Assembly: GCA_018380195.1 (NCBI GenBank)
Contig: JAGZUC010000004.1
Span: 1-64,000, forward strand
Direction of reading: 5' to 3'
From: Collinsella sp.
Lineage (GTDB): Bacteria; Actinomycetota; Coriobacteriia; Coriobacteriales; Coriobacteriaceae
Length of the DNA stretch: 64,000 nucleotides
Under the pieces are notes generated by a model. The model saw only the letters and a list, made by a program, of their open reading frames with translations. It ran no database searches and had not been told where the DNA came from. Below are positions 16,562 through 26,608 of the stretch, piece by piece (positions within the stretch are counted from its first letter, which is position 1; every line of letters begins with the position of its first letter). A program made the translations under genes and the position numbers.

Positions 16562-18547
16562 TTAGTTCTGCGAGAAAAAGGGGAACTGCCTCGGATCTAC
16601 TGGCGGGTGCGGCATCGGGCCACCCTGGGGACTACCTTGCGAGCCGCCCTGACCGCCCATCATCTTATCGATGGCGTCCTGAACCTCGCCCTCGAACTTT
16701 TTCATTCCCTCGTGTAAACGACGCTGACCGTCCTCAGAGCGCAGCTCCTCCATCTGCTCGGGCGAAATGCCCAACAGGTCACCCAATATGCCCATCATCT
16801 CGCCACGCATGCGCTCGCTTGTATCCTCGTCGGCAAAGCGGTTCACCTCGGCGCGCGCCAGCGCATCGACCGTCATGCGTTCCTTGCCGCTCAGCCCCAG
16901 GTCGGACCACGCGAGCATGTACGGCCAGGCGCGCTCAACAAACGAACGGGCCGAGACGATCGGCGCCGTCGGCAGCATGCGGCGGGCGGCCTCGCCCTGA
17001 CGCACGAGCATCAGCAGCAGCGAGCAAGCCTCGGGCTTGCCGGCGGCCATCGGGATGTCGTCGAAAGCTCGATTGCGGTCCACGTGCGCCTCGAGCGCGC
17101 CATCGACCTCACCCGGCTCAAGCCCGCCGAGCAGCTGTGCCGCGCGGTCGAGCATATCGACCGGACCGTCGAGCGTCGAGAGCGCCTGCGCCAGCACTCG
17201 CTCCATACAATCTTCCACCGCGTTGAGCGTCACGAGCTCTTGGGGCACCACGGCAGACGTGCGGTTGCGCACGCGCGCCACAAACTCAAGCGTCGACAGG
17301 TACACATCGCCAAAGGGCGCATAATCGCCCTGGTAGCCGCCGCAAAGCGCCGGCGCCGCCAGCGCATACTCGGTCTTGGAAAGCGGGCTCAGCGCCATGG
17401 CGCCCAGCTCGAGCGCCGTATCCTCGAGCATCAGGCCCAGCGCACGCGAACGCAGGCGCTCGGCATCGCCCGCCGACACATCGCGGTCGAGTACGCGCGC
17501 CGCATCTGGCGCATCGCGCTCGACGGTGCGAATGTGCAGGCGCTCGGCGATTGAGCGAACAGCGGAACAACGGGCGGCTTCGGCCTCCTCCTGCGCCGGC
17601 GTAAAGATGCGATTGCGCCCCAGCACCAGGCCAATCACATTACGCGGACCCAAGGCATCGACGGCAAGCGCCGCCAACAGGGACGACGGCAAATCGCCCT
17701 CGAGCGCCACCACGGCACGCGAAGCGCCGCGGGCGCGGGCATTGTCGCGTACGGCAAGCACCAGCGCCTGCCACAGCCACTCCTCGGAACGAAACTCGGG
17801 CAGCTCGTGGTCCTCCAGGGCATCGAGCATCACGCCGCGCTGAATCTCCTGAACCAGCAGGCTCTCCTCAAAGCACGGCGCCTGGGCCACCACGCGGCCG
17901 CAATCGTCGAGCACAAACGATCCGCCGGTATACACCGACTCGTCATAGGCACCAATCGGCGCCATGCAGGCAAACCATACGCTGCGCTTGGACGCGATCT
18001 TACGGTAGGCACCGCTGCGCACGGCGGCAATGGCGGCCGTCTCGCGATCGGTCATGTCAAACGCGTTGAACTGGAAATAGGCGATGAGGTCGACGCCGGT
18101 CGGCAGCATTTCGAGCTCGCGGTCCAGGTCAAACACCACGGCGATGCGCACGCCGTCCACGTCAAACACCGGAGGCGCCCAACGCGCGTCGTTGCTCTCG
18201 CCACGCTGCAGGGCGATGCTTGCGCGCGCAGGCACCACGCGGCCATCCTTAAGCATCATGTAGTCGAGCAGGGGCTGGCCCTCAAACGAAACCGCAGAGG
18301 GCACGATGCAGATCATGTCGAGCTCTTGGATGCGCTCGGCAACGCCCGTCAAGCCCGTCAGCATATCGTGCTCAAAATCGGCAGCGCCCACCAGGCTGCC
18401 CGGCATGGCACCCATAAAGAGCGGAGCCGGAACGCACAGCACGCGCGCGCCGCGCTCATGAGCCAGGCGAGCCTGGTCCTCGATGCGGCCGCAAATGCCC
18501 TCGATGTCACCCAGGCGCATATCGATCTGTGCAAGTGCGAGCTTCAT
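16562..18547 (-). CDS. NAD synthetase-like protein with degenerate nitrilase and synthetase sites
   Basis: A 661-residue homologue of glutamine-dependent NAD synthetase: an N-terminal nitrilase-type domain (1-~245), a synthetase domain (~255-555) and an extra ~100-residue C-terminal tail rich in Gly, Gln and Pro. Homology is clear at LSPLSKTEYALAAP and FGDVYLSTLEFVARVRN. The catalytic residues are not where expected. The Cys position of the usual ICED is Asp140 (VVFDLD), the catalytic Glu region reads VPAPLF, and no matching Lys is seen. The PP-loop SGGxDSS reads EGDLPSS (283-289). It may be a pseudoenzyme or regulatory protein rather than an active NadE. GGAAAGGG precedes the ATG. Confidence 0.75.
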   Translation of the reverse strand: MKLALAQIDMRLGDIEGICGRIEDQARLAHERGARVLCVPAPLFMGAMPGSLVGAADFEHDMLTGLTGVAERIQELDMICIVPSAVSFEGQPLLDYMMLKDGRVVPARASIALQRGESNDARWAPPVFDVDGVRIAVVFDLDRELEMLPTGVDLIAYFQFNAFDMTDRETAAIAAVRSGAYRKIASKRSVWFACMAPIGAYDESVYTGGSFVLDDCGRVVAQAPCFEESLLVQEIQRGVMLDALEDHELPEFRSEEWLWQALVLAVRDNARARGASRAVVALEGDLPSSLLAALAVDALGPRNVIGLVLGRNRIFTPAQEEAEAARCSAVRSIAERLHIRTVERDAPDAARVLDRDVSAGDAERLRSRALGLMLEDTALELGAMALSPLSKTEYALAAPALCGGYQGDYAPFGDVYLSTLEFVARVRNRTSAVVPQELVTLNAVEDCMERVLAQALSTLDGPVDMLDRAAQLLGGLEPGEVDGALEAHVDRNRAFDDIPMAAGKPEACSLLLMLVRQGEAARRMLPTAPIVSARSFVERAWPYMLAWSDLGLSGKERMTVDALARAEVNRFADEDTSERMRGEMMGILGDLLGISPEQMEELRSEDGQRRLHEGMKKFEGEVQDAIDKMMGGQGGSQGSPQGGPMPHPPVDPRQFPFFSQN

Positions 18548-18585
18548 GGCCCAGCCCTTTCCGTCGTAAATCGTCGTTGTCGTAG

Positions 18586-18618
18586 TAAAAGCGCCGGCCG
18601 CATAATGCAGCCGGCGCT
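18586..18618 (-). terminator. Terminator after the superoxide reductase gene
   Basis: AGCGCCGGC (18590-18598) pairs with GCCGGCGCT (18610-18618); on the minus strand TTTTA follows. It lies between the superoxide reductase stop and the NAD synthetase-like start, so those genes are probably transcribed separately. Confidence 0.75.
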
Positions 18619-18664
18619 CGCATGTGCATATGCTAGCTATGATACCCCGAGCGGGGGCGCGCTC

Positions 18665-19027
18665 CTAGAACGTCGCGGACCACAACCCGTGCAGGTTGCA
18701 GTAGGCATAGACGGTACCGGTCTTGGAGCCGCCAGCGAAAAACGTCGTGGGCTTCATGCCGGGCTCAAGGTAATGGACCTCCAGGCGGCCCTCGGCCTCA
18801 AGCGCGATCCACTCGATGTAGTGCTCGGGCAGCATGGGGTGCTCTGTCGAGCCCACGCGTGCGCGAATGACGTGGCCGTCGCGCTCGATCTCGACAACAG
18901 GCACGTGCTTCTCGTGTGCCGCATCCTCGGTGTTTGCGGTCAGCTCCGTGCAACCGGCAGGGGTCGCAACGCCGTCGCCAAGGGCAGCGATGAGCTTACC
19001 GTCGGGGTCCTTAAAGAATTTCGCCAT
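18665..19027 (-). CDS. Superoxide reductase (desulfoferrodoxin family) lacking the rubredoxin-type iron site
   Basis: A 120-residue protein that reduces superoxide to peroxide without making oxygen, a typical defence of strict anaerobes. The Fe(His)4(Cys) centre is intact: His in EKHVPVVE, EHPM and EHYIEW, and Cys plus His in CNLHGLW at the C terminus. The N-terminal ~36 residues align with the desulforedoxin domain, but only one Cys (PAGCTEL) remains of the usual four, so site I cannot form. The start at 19027 has AAAGGAGAAC before it; an upstream extension is unsupported. Confidence 0.9.
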   Translation of the reverse strand: MAKFFKDPDGKLIAALGDGVATPAGCTELTANTEDAAHEKHVPVVEIERDGHVIRARVGSTEHPMLPEHYIEWIALEAEGRLEVHYLEPGMKPTTFFAGGSKTGTVYAYCNLHGLWSATF

Positions 19028-19177
19028 GATGTTCTCCTTTGCTGATGTGCCAATATTCCTGATGCTTCTTATGCCCAAAGGCAGGCGAACCATCCACGGC
19101 ATGGCAAATGAACACATAACGGGCGGGAACGGTGGGGCGGCGCGTACTATCCGCCCTGGCGGCCCCACCCGAGCGGG

Positions 19178-22100
19178 TTAGCGACCGTCGCCGCCGAGCA
19201 GCGCCAGGACATCCTCGCGCGTGAACAGTGCCGACGAGATGCCGTCGCCGCCGAGCACGCTGTTGACCAGATCGCGCTTGGACTCCTGCATCTGCATAAT
19301 GCGCTCCTCGATCGTGTCCTTGGCGATGAGCTTGTACACGGTCACGGTATGTTGCTGGCCAATACGGTGTGCACGGTCAGTCGCTTGGTCCTGCGCCGCC
19401 ACGTTCCACCACGGGTCGTAGTGGATGACCACGTCGGCAGCCGTCAGGTTAAGGCCCACGCCGCCCGCCTTAAGCGAAATCAAAAAGACCGGAACCTCGC
19501 CCGCTTGGAACTGCGCGACCATCTTGGCGCGGCTCTCCTTAGACGAAGCGCCCGTGAGCTTAAGGAAGACGATGTCCTCCTTGGCCAAGCGCTTACCGAT
19601 GATATCGAGCATACCCGTAAACTGGCTGAACAACAGGATGCGATGTCCGCCGTCGTGGGCGCCGTGCACGAGCTCCATGCACGTATCGAGTTTGGCGCTC
19701 CCCGCCTTGTAATCCTCGTAGTGTAGACGCGGGTCGCAGCAGATCTGGCGCAGCTTGGTGAGCTCGGCGAGCACCTTGAGCTTGTCTTTCTTAAACTCGG
19801 ATGACTCGCGGTGCTGCACCTGTTGGGCGATACGGTCCTGGTTGGCCAGGTAGAGCTTGCGCTGCTCGCCGGTGAGCTGCGCCATGACCGTATCCTCGAT
19901 CTTCTCGGGCAGGTCGGCCACCACGTCTTCCTTGACACGGCGCAGCACAAACGGCGACACGAGCGCTTGCAGGCGAGCGGCACTGTCGCCCTCGGCATGC
20001 TCGACCGGGCTTTCGAAGCGCTTTGCAAACGATTCACGCGTGCCGAGCAGGCCCGGCATTAAAAAGTCGAAGATGCTCCAGAGCTCGGATAGGCGGTTTT
20101 CGATGGGCGTGCCCGTCAGGGCAAAGCGCACGCCGGCAGGCAAGCGCTTTGCGGCGCGCGCCACCTGGGTGAGCGGGTTTTTAATGTACTGGGCCTCATC
20201 GAGCACCGCACGGGCAAAGTCCTGCTCGGCGTACTCGTCGATATCGCGCCGCATAAGGTCATACGACGTCACGACCACGTTATGCTCGGCCACGCCGGCA
20301 ATCTGTACGCGACGCTGCGCCTTGGCGCCCACGATGGCGCACACATCGAGCGAGGGCGCAAAGCGCTCCAGCTCGGCAGTCCAGTTGTACACGAGTGAGG
20401 CCGGGCATACCACGAGCGTGGGCTTGGTGTCCCCCGCCTCCACGCGCGCCAGGATATGCGCGATCATCTGGAGCGTTTTGCCCAGGCCCATGTCGTCGGC
20501 CAGGATGCCGCCAAGGCCCAGGTGTTCGAGCGAGCCGAGCCACTGGTAGCCGTCGACCTGATAGCCGCGCAGTGTGGCCTTGAGCGAGACCGGCACCGTA
20601 AAGTCCATCTTGCCGAGCGTGTCCAGACGCTCGACGGTACGGCGGAACGCAGCGTCGCGATCGGCCTCAAGCGCCGGCGTGCGCGCAAGCATGCTATCGA
20701 CGAACAGGGTACTCGACGCGGGGAGCGACACGCCGTCGAGCAGGTCGACAGCATCGACACCCAGGTCCTCGGCAAGGCCAAACGCGGCGCGGGCGCCCTC
20801 GTCCAGGCGAATGATGTCGCCGGACGTAAGGCGCGCAAACGTCTGGTGGCGCTTGTACGAGTCCAGATAGATGGCAAGGTCGGCCGCCGAAAGACCGCTC
20901 GCGCCCAATTCAACATCGAGCAGGTTGCTCTTGACGGTCGCACGCACCGAAAGCTTGGGCGCGGGACGGACCGAAATCTGGCGCAGACGGTCGCTGAGCA
21001 TAACCTCACCCAACTCGGACAGGGCAGACAGGCCCTCGGTCAGCAGGCAGAACAAGCTCTCGTCATCGCGTTCCTCAAACGCCAGACCGCCCTCGTAAAA
21101 GTCGAAATACAGGGCCGCCGTATCCATAACGCGAAACTCTGCCACCTCGTCGCGGGGCGGCACGCCCGGGCGCTGCTCTTCGAAGGGGCTGCCCGGAGCG
21201 CCCAGACTAAAGAGGTCTGCCGACCAGTCGCCGTAGGTAACCGTAATTTTGCAGGTCACGAGCCCATCGTCGACGCCGATTGCCATAGCAAAGCTCGGCT
21301 CGGGCGCCACGGTATCGAGCGCAGCGGGCGCGGTAAGGTCGGTATAGTCGCGCAAAATGGGCAGAGCCATACGACAGAACTCCCCCACCTGGTCGGCAGC
21401 GATATGGACTGGCGTGCGACAGGGCAGCAAGCGCGATAGGAACGGCGCCGCATGCTGGGCAAACGCCACATCGGTGCGGCGCGCACGGCGGGTGTCGACC
21501 AGATAAGCTACGTCGCCCGAAGCAAAGCAGTATGCATCGGCCGGCAGGCGCAGATCGTAGCTACCACCAGCCGCCGGCGCGATTTTGGCGGCAAGGAGCG
21601 GTGGGCGCTTAGCGGACGCCTCGTCCTCCCCTTGCGGAGACAGCTCAACCGCCACGTCATAGGTGCGATGCGTCGTCGTCCCCCGCGACCAGGCGGGCTC
21701 AAAAGAGATGGTCTGGCCGCGCAGCAGGTCCAGCACATATACGATGCTATGCTCGGACAGCGGCAACTGACGCTCGGCGACAAAACCGCTGCGGGCAAAG
21801 TCGTACGACGCCGAACGCGAGCTTGTGATGTCATCGAGATAGGCAACTGTCGTCACAACAAGGTTGAGCAGCTTTGTCGACACGTCTTCGAAGGCTTCGG
21901 GCGTATGGGCAAACGTGAGCTTCTTGCCGTACGAGAAGGTGCCGCCTCGGACATAGGCGTCGGCCATGCCGTCGATATCCTTGACCACGTAGGACACCGA
22001 ACCGCAGCGAATGCGGAACTCGAGCGCCCAGCTAAAGCGGTCGGCGAACAGCGGATTGTAGTACGGCACCAGCGAGGGCTCCAACACCGCCTTGGGGGCA

Positions 22101-22642
22101 TCGGGATCCACACTGCTGGCGAGCTTGCGGCGCATGCTCGCCAGCTCATCCATGCGCGCGTCCGAAAGATCGGAGAGCGCCGCCATGAGGCTGGGACTCG
22201 TGGGGACGGGCGCCGGAAAGGGAAAGTTGGGATTGACGGCCGGCGCTTTGGGCGCGGTGCGCGCGGGCTGTTTCGGCTGCGCCGTAAACGTACGGACCGG
22301 CGTGCGCAAACCTTCGACGGGCTCGGCGCCGCTGGCATCCAAATACGCCAGAGCCGTGGCAATAGCGTGCTTGCACATACCGGGGTAACGATAGGCGGCG
22401 GGGCAATCGCAGTCGTAGTCGATCACCTCGTGCTCGTCCATGTCGAGCGCCACGTGCGTCTTGTACAGGTCGCCGCGCGAACCGCGCACCGAGCCCTCAA
22501 CCGTCACGTTTTTGGAGAAGCGTGAGCCGCCGTCCTCAATCGACAGCACGGCGCCGTTGAGCATGAGCGAGCGACCCTTCATAAAGGTGCCGCTCAGCGC
22601 CGCCTCTTTCCGGAGCGCCTGCACAAACGTCCCCTGTGCCAT
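19178..22642 (-). CDS. SWIM zinc-finger SNF2-family helicase
   Basis: A 1154-residue Swi2/Snf2 ATPase. An N-terminal SWIM finger (Cys78-x-Cys80 and Cys90-x-His92) is followed by a long bacterial SNF2-associated region. The two-lobed motor starts near residue 690: motif I ADDMGLGKTLQ, motif II DEAQYIKN, motif III LTGTPIENRLSELWS, motif VI ATDRAHRIGQ. It probably remodels protein-DNA complexes during transcription or repair; its exact partner is unknown. The ATG at 22642 has GGAGGAAG at good spacing, with a slightly longer frame to 22660 less likely. Flanked upstream by the large palindrome at 22663-22791. Confidence 0.92.
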   Translation of the reverse strand: MAQGTFVQALRKEAALSGTFMKGRSLMLNGAVLSIEDGGSRFSKNVTVEGSVRGSRGDLYKTHVALDMDEHEVIDYDCDCPAAYRYPGMCKHAIATALAYLDASGAEPVEGLRTPVRTFTAQPKQPARTAPKAPAVNPNFPFPAPVPTSPSLMAALSDLSDARMDELASMRRKLASSVDPDAPKAVLEPSLVPYYNPLFADRFSWALEFRIRCGSVSYVVKDIDGMADAYVRGGTFSYGKKLTFAHTPEAFEDVSTKLLNLVVTTVAYLDDITSSRSASYDFARSGFVAERQLPLSEHSIVYVLDLLRGQTISFEPAWSRGTTTHRTYDVAVELSPQGEDEASAKRPPLLAAKIAPAAGGSYDLRLPADAYCFASGDVAYLVDTRRARRTDVAFAQHAAPFLSRLLPCRTPVHIAADQVGEFCRMALPILRDYTDLTAPAALDTVAPEPSFAMAIGVDDGLVTCKITVTYGDWSADLFSLGAPGSPFEEQRPGVPPRDEVAEFRVMDTAALYFDFYEGGLAFEERDDESLFCLLTEGLSALSELGEVMLSDRLRQISVRPAPKLSVRATVKSNLLDVELGASGLSAADLAIYLDSYKRHQTFARLTSGDIIRLDEGARAAFGLAEDLGVDAVDLLDGVSLPASSTLFVDSMLARTPALEADRDAAFRRTVERLDTLGKMDFTVPVSLKATLRGYQVDGYQWLGSLEHLGLGGILADDMGLGKTLQMIAHILARVEAGDTKPTLVVCPASLVYNWTAELERFAPSLDVCAIVGAKAQRRVQIAGVAEHNVVVTSYDLMRRDIDEYAEQDFARAVLDEAQYIKNPLTQVARAAKRLPAGVRFALTGTPIENRLSELWSIFDFLMPGLLGTRESFAKRFESPVEHAEGDSAARLQALVSPFVLRRVKEDVVADLPEKIEDTVMAQLTGEQRKLYLANQDRIAQQVQHRESSEFKKDKLKVLAELTKLRQICCDPRLHYEDYKAGSAKLDTCMELVHGAHDGGHRILLFSQFTGMLDIIGKRLAKEDIVFLKLTGASSKESRAKMVAQFQAGEVPVFLISLKAGGVGLNLTAADVVIHYDPWWNVAAQDQATDRAHRIGQQHTVTVYKLIAKDTIEERIMQMQESKRDLVNSVLGGDGISSALFTREDVLALLGGDGR

Positions 22643-22662
22643 CACTTCCTCCAATCTCACCC

Positions 22663-22791
22663 GGGGTAGCTAATTTGGGACGGGGCTATTTTAGCTACCC
22701 CCATATGTCGGTTGAGATGCATTCCGACCCCGACTCATTCGCCGTCAGTCAAAGGGTAGCTAAAATAGCCCCGTCCCAAATTAGCTACCCC
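22663..22791. repeat. Perfect 38-base inverted repeat, each arm itself a palindrome
   Basis: Bases 22663-22700 are the exact reverse complement of 22754-22791. Each arm begins GGGGTAGCTAATTT and ends TTTTAGCTACCC, so each is also an imperfect hairpin around GGGACGGGGC. The 53-base centre is unrelated. It lies 14 bases past the dnaE stop and 20 bases before the SNF2 start. No T-run follows, so it is not a standard terminator. Confidence 0.9.
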
Positions 22792-22804
22792 GCCAACGCC
22801 GTCC

Positions 22805-25800
22805 TTAAATTACCGTCACTCTGCCTTGGTTACCCACGATGGCCTTGGCCTCGGCTAGCAGCGGAATCGAGCGCGCGTTGACCTTAGCAGGTACCTCGGC
22901 ACGCAGCACGCGCCCGTCCACCTGCTCAATAAAGATCTCCACGCGGTCGCCGCCCGGGTTGGTGGTGAGCACCGTGGCCAGGCGCGCCATATTGCCCTGG
23001 CTAAAGCGGCTGTTGGGCACCATGACCTCAAAGACCTTGGGCTTGTTGTTCTCCTCGTTGAGCTCAAGCGGCACGATCTCCTGCGCGATGATCTGGTCGC
23101 CGCGGTCAGAGCGCTCGAGTTTGCCCTTGATGCGCACAAAGGCGTCGGACAGCTGCGCACCGGTCTCGGGATCGACCTCGCCGTACAGGTACCCCTCGGC
23201 CTCTTTATAGGTCTTGGGGAACACGACGACGGTGGCCTCGCCTTCCATGTCCTCGAGCTGCACGATGCCCATGGGGTCGCCGTTTTTGGTCACGCGCTTG
23301 GACACGCTCGAGACCATGCCGGCCCACCACAGCGCTTTGCCCTCGGGAATCTCCTGGTTGATGGTGCCGCCCGTAGGATTCTGAACTTCGTAGCCGGTGT
23401 CGATCTGCGAGAACGAGAAGTCGCGCGCTTTGCTGAGCGCATACTCAAACGGGCGCAGTGGGTGGTCCGAGACATAGATGCCCAGAACCTCTTTCTCCTG
23501 GCTCAGCTTAAGGTGGCGGTCCCATTCCTGGCCGTCCGGATCGGGCACGCTGACCTCGAAACCCGAGCCCTCAACATCACCAAACATGTCGAAGAACGAG
23601 GTCTGGCCGCTCGCGCGGTCCTTCTGGCGCTTTATCGCGGCGTCGATGATGTTCTCGGGGTTGTTCTTGTCCACAAAGTGCATCATCTGGCGGCGCGGAT
23701 AGCCCGTGGAGTCGAAGGCACCTGCCTTGATCAGCGATTCGATCACGCGGCGGTTGGCCTGGCTCGAGTCCACGCGCTCGACAAAGTCGTGCAGCGTCTT
23801 AAACGGGCCGCCCGCCTCGCGCTCGGCGATAATCGCCTGCGCCACGCCGGTGCCCACGCCGCGGATGCCGGCCAGACCAAAGCGCACGCCTTCCTTGGTA
23901 GCCGTGAACTCGGTGCCGGACTCGTTGACATCTGGCGAAAGCACGGGGATGCCGTCGTGACGGCATGCCGAGACGTAGTGCACGATCTTGTCGGTCTTGC
24001 CCGTGTAGGACGTCAGAACGGCCGCCATGTACTCGTGCGGATAGTGCGCCTTGAGCCATGCCGTCTGCATAACCAGGATGGCGTAGCCGGCGGAGTGCGA
24101 CTTGTTGAAGGCGTAGGACGCGAACTCGAGAACATCGTCCCAAATCTTCTGGGCGACCTCGCGCGTGTAGTTGTTCTTGATAGCGCCGTTCATCCAGTGG
24201 TCGTAGGTGGTCTCGTCCGAGCCATCCTCCCAGTGGAGCACCGTCGACGTGAGCAGCTTAATCTTTTTCTTAGCCACGGGCTTACGGATACGCGAGTCCG
24301 ATTCGCCCTTGGAGAAGCCGCACATCTCGACGGAGATGAGCATAACCTGCTCCTGGTAGACCATGGTGCCGTAGGTTTCACCCAGGATGTCGTCCAGACG
24401 GTCGTCGTAGGAGACGGCCGGCTCCTTGCCGTTCATACGGTTGATGTAGGACGAGACCATGCCGGCGCCCAGCGGGCCCGGGCGGTACAGGGCGATCAAT
24501 GCCACGACGTGCTTGTACTCGGTGGGCTTCATGTTCTTGATCGTGGCCGTCATGCCGGCGGACTCGACCTGGAAGACGCCGGCGGTATGACCGGAGCCCA
24601 TGAGCTTAAAGATCTCGGGATCGTCAAAGGGGATCTCTTCCTCTTTGATGTCGATGCCGAAGTTCTTTTTGATGTTTGCCTTGGCCTTGGAGATAACCGT
24701 CAGCGTGCGCAGGCCCAAGAAGTCCATCTTGAGCAAGCCCATGTCGGCAACGGTATGGCCCTCGTACTGGGTAATCTCGACGCCGCCCTTGGTGTCGAGC
24801 TTGGTGGGCACGTGTTCGTTGACGGGGTCACGGCAGATCAGAACGGCGCACGCGTGCACGCCCTCGCCACGGGTGAGGCCCTCGATCGAGAGCGCCGTGT
24901 CGATGATGCGGCGAGCGTCGTCGTCCTTTTTATAGGCCTCGGCAAAGTCGGGGTTAAACAAATCCTCTTTGCCGGGTTGTTTGTCGAGCACCTGCTTGAG
25001 CTTGACCTTGGGGTCGCTCGAGACCATCTTGGACAGGCGCTGGCCCATGTAGACCGGGTAGTCCAGGACGCGCGCGGCATCATTGATGGCCTGCTTGGCC
25101 TTGATGGTCGAGTAGGTGATGACGTGGGTGACCTTCTCGGGGCCGTAGAGCTGGCGAACGTGCTCCACGACCTCGAGGCGCCGCTCATCGTCGAAGTCCA
25201 TATCGATATCGGGCATCTCGGTACGCTGCGGGGAGAGGAACCTCTCAAACATCAGGCCGTTCTCGAGCGGGTCGAACGCGGTGATGTTCATGGCGTAGGC
25301 GACGATAGCGCCGGCGGCAGAACCACGGCCGGGGCCGACGCCGATGCCGTTGTCCTTGGCCCATTGCACGTACTCGGCAACGATGAGGAAGTAGGCGGCA
25401 AAGCCCTTGTCGCAGATGACCTTGTATTCGTACTCAAAGCGCTCTTTGATGTTGACTCCGCCGATCTCGCGCGTGGCCCAGTCGTCACCGTAGTGCTGGC
25501 GCAGGCCCTTCTCGCACTCGCGGCGGAACTGGCTCTCGTGCGTCTCGCCGGGATCGAGCAACGGGAAGCGCGGCAGGATGATGGAGTCCCAGTCGAGCTC
25601 CACGTAGCACTTGTCGGCGATCTCGAGCGTGTTGTCGCAGGCCTCGGGGCAATACGGGAACATTGCCCGCATCTCCTCCTCGGTCTTCATGTAAAACTCC
25701 GAGCCGGTCATGCGCATGCGGTTGGGGTCGTCGACTTTGGCGTTCATGCCAATGCACATGATGACGTCCTGCACGGGCGCGTCCTCGCGGCGCAGGTAGT

Positions 25801-26608
25801 GGAAGTCGTTGGTGGCGATGACCTTAACGCCCACCTGTTTGGCGATGTCGATGAGCGTGCGGTCCATCTGCTCGTCGGTCAGGCCGTTATCGGTGGTAAT
25901 GCCGTGTTCCTGGATCTCGATATAAAAGTCGCCGGGGTCGAAGGTGTCGCGGAAGGTCTCGGCCCATTTGATGGCACCCTCCATGTCACCGCGGTCGATG
26001 TACTTGGGGATGATGCCCGCGATACAGGCACTGGTGCAGATCATGCCCTTGGCGTGGCGGCGCAGGTTGTCGAGCGTCACGCGGGGCTTATAGTAAAAGC
26101 CCTGCACGGCGGCCTCGGAAACCGTCTGCATCAGGTTGACGTAGCCCTCCTGGTCCTTGGCCAGAAGGATCATGTGGTAGAGCTCGGGCTTGTGGTCGCG
26201 GGCGAGCGTCTCGTCCGGCGTAAAGTAGACCTCGCAGCCAAAGATGGGTTTGATGACCAGGGGCGGCTTGAGCTCGTCGATGTTGCCCTTCTCGTCCCAC
26301 ATGGCCATGTCCTTCACATACTGGGCATGCTCGCGCGGGTTTTCCTCGGGATCGGGCTCCACCAGCTCGTCGCGGCGGTCCTTTTCCAAGAAGGCCTTGT
26401 CGTGGCTCCAGGTTTTGTACTCGGGCGTGTTGTGGTTGACGGCGTCGCAGGCCAGCGCCAGGTCGGGCACACCGTACATGTAGCCGTGGTCGGTGATGGC
26501 CACGGCGGGCATGCCCAGCTCAACGGCACGGTTGACCATATCCTGGATACGGGTTGCGCCGTCGAGCATGGAGAAAACAGTGTGATTGTGCAGATGGACG
26601 AATGCCAT
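22805..26608 (-). CDS. dnaE: DNA polymerase III alpha subunit
   Basis: A 1267-residue replicative polymerase. Order: PHP domain at the N terminus (HLHNHTVFSMLDGATR), palm with catalytic acids in PDIDMDFDDERR near residue 465 and GPGRGSAAGAIVAY, fingers, tandem helix-hairpin-helix (FGLAGIRGVGTGVAQAI), OB fold (WWAGMVSSVSKRVTKNG) and C-terminal domain. Within the fingers, the usual RKAMGKK reads RKPVAKK and is followed by a slightly longer linker (LHWEDGSDETTYDHW). No intein is present. GGAG lies about 9 bases before the ATG. Probably monocistronic. Confidence 0.97.
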   Translation of the reverse strand: MAFVHLHNHTVFSMLDGATRIQDMVNRAVELGMPAVAITDHGYMYGVPDLALACDAVNHNTPEYKTWSHDKAFLEKDRRDELVEPDPEENPREHAQYVKDMAMWDEKGNIDELKPPLVIKPIFGCEVYFTPDETLARDHKPELYHMILLAKDQEGYVNLMQTVSEAAVQGFYYKPRVTLDNLRRHAKGMICTSACIAGIIPKYIDRGDMEGAIKWAETFRDTFDPGDFYIEIQEHGITTDNGLTDEQMDRTLIDIAKQVGVKVIATNDFHYLRREDAPVQDVIMCIGMNAKVDDPNRMRMTGSEFYMKTEEEMRAMFPYCPEACDNTLEIADKCYVELDWDSIILPRFPLLDPGETHESQFRRECEKGLRQHYGDDWATREIGGVNIKERFEYEYKVICDKGFAAYFLIVAEYVQWAKDNGIGVGPGRGSAAGAIVAYAMNITAFDPLENGLMFERFLSPQRTEMPDIDMDFDDERRLEVVEHVRQLYGPEKVTHVITYSTIKAKQAINDAARVLDYPVYMGQRLSKMVSSDPKVKLKQVLDKQPGKEDLFNPDFAEAYKKDDDARRIIDTALSIEGLTRGEGVHACAVLICRDPVNEHVPTKLDTKGGVEITQYEGHTVADMGLLKMDFLGLRTLTVISKAKANIKKNFGIDIKEEEIPFDDPEIFKLMGSGHTAGVFQVESAGMTATIKNMKPTEYKHVVALIALYRPGPLGAGMVSSYINRMNGKEPAVSYDDRLDDILGETYGTMVYQEQVMLISVEMCGFSKGESDSRIRKPVAKKKIKLLTSTVLHWEDGSDETTYDHWMNGAIKNNYTREVAQKIWDDVLEFASYAFNKSHSAGYAILVMQTAWLKAHYPHEYMAAVLTSYTGKTDKIVHYVSACRHDGIPVLSPDVNESGTEFTATKEGVRFGLAGIRGVGTGVAQAIIAEREAGGPFKTLHDFVERVDSSQANRRVIESLIKAGAFDSTGYPRRQMMHFVDKNNPENIIDAAIKRQKDRASGQTSFFDMFGDVEGSGFEVSVPDPDGQEWDRHLKLSQEKEVLGIYVSDHPLRPFEYALSKARDFSFSQIDTGYEVQNPTGGTINQEIPEGKALWWAGMVSSVSKRVTKNGDPMGIVQLEDMEGEATVVVFPKTYKEAEGYLYGEVDPETGAQLSDAFVRIKGKLERSDRGDQIIAQEIVPLELNEENNKPKVFEVMVPNSRFSQGNMARLATVLTTNPGGDRVEIFIEQVDGRVLRAEVPAKVNARSIPLLAEAKAIVGNQGRVTVI

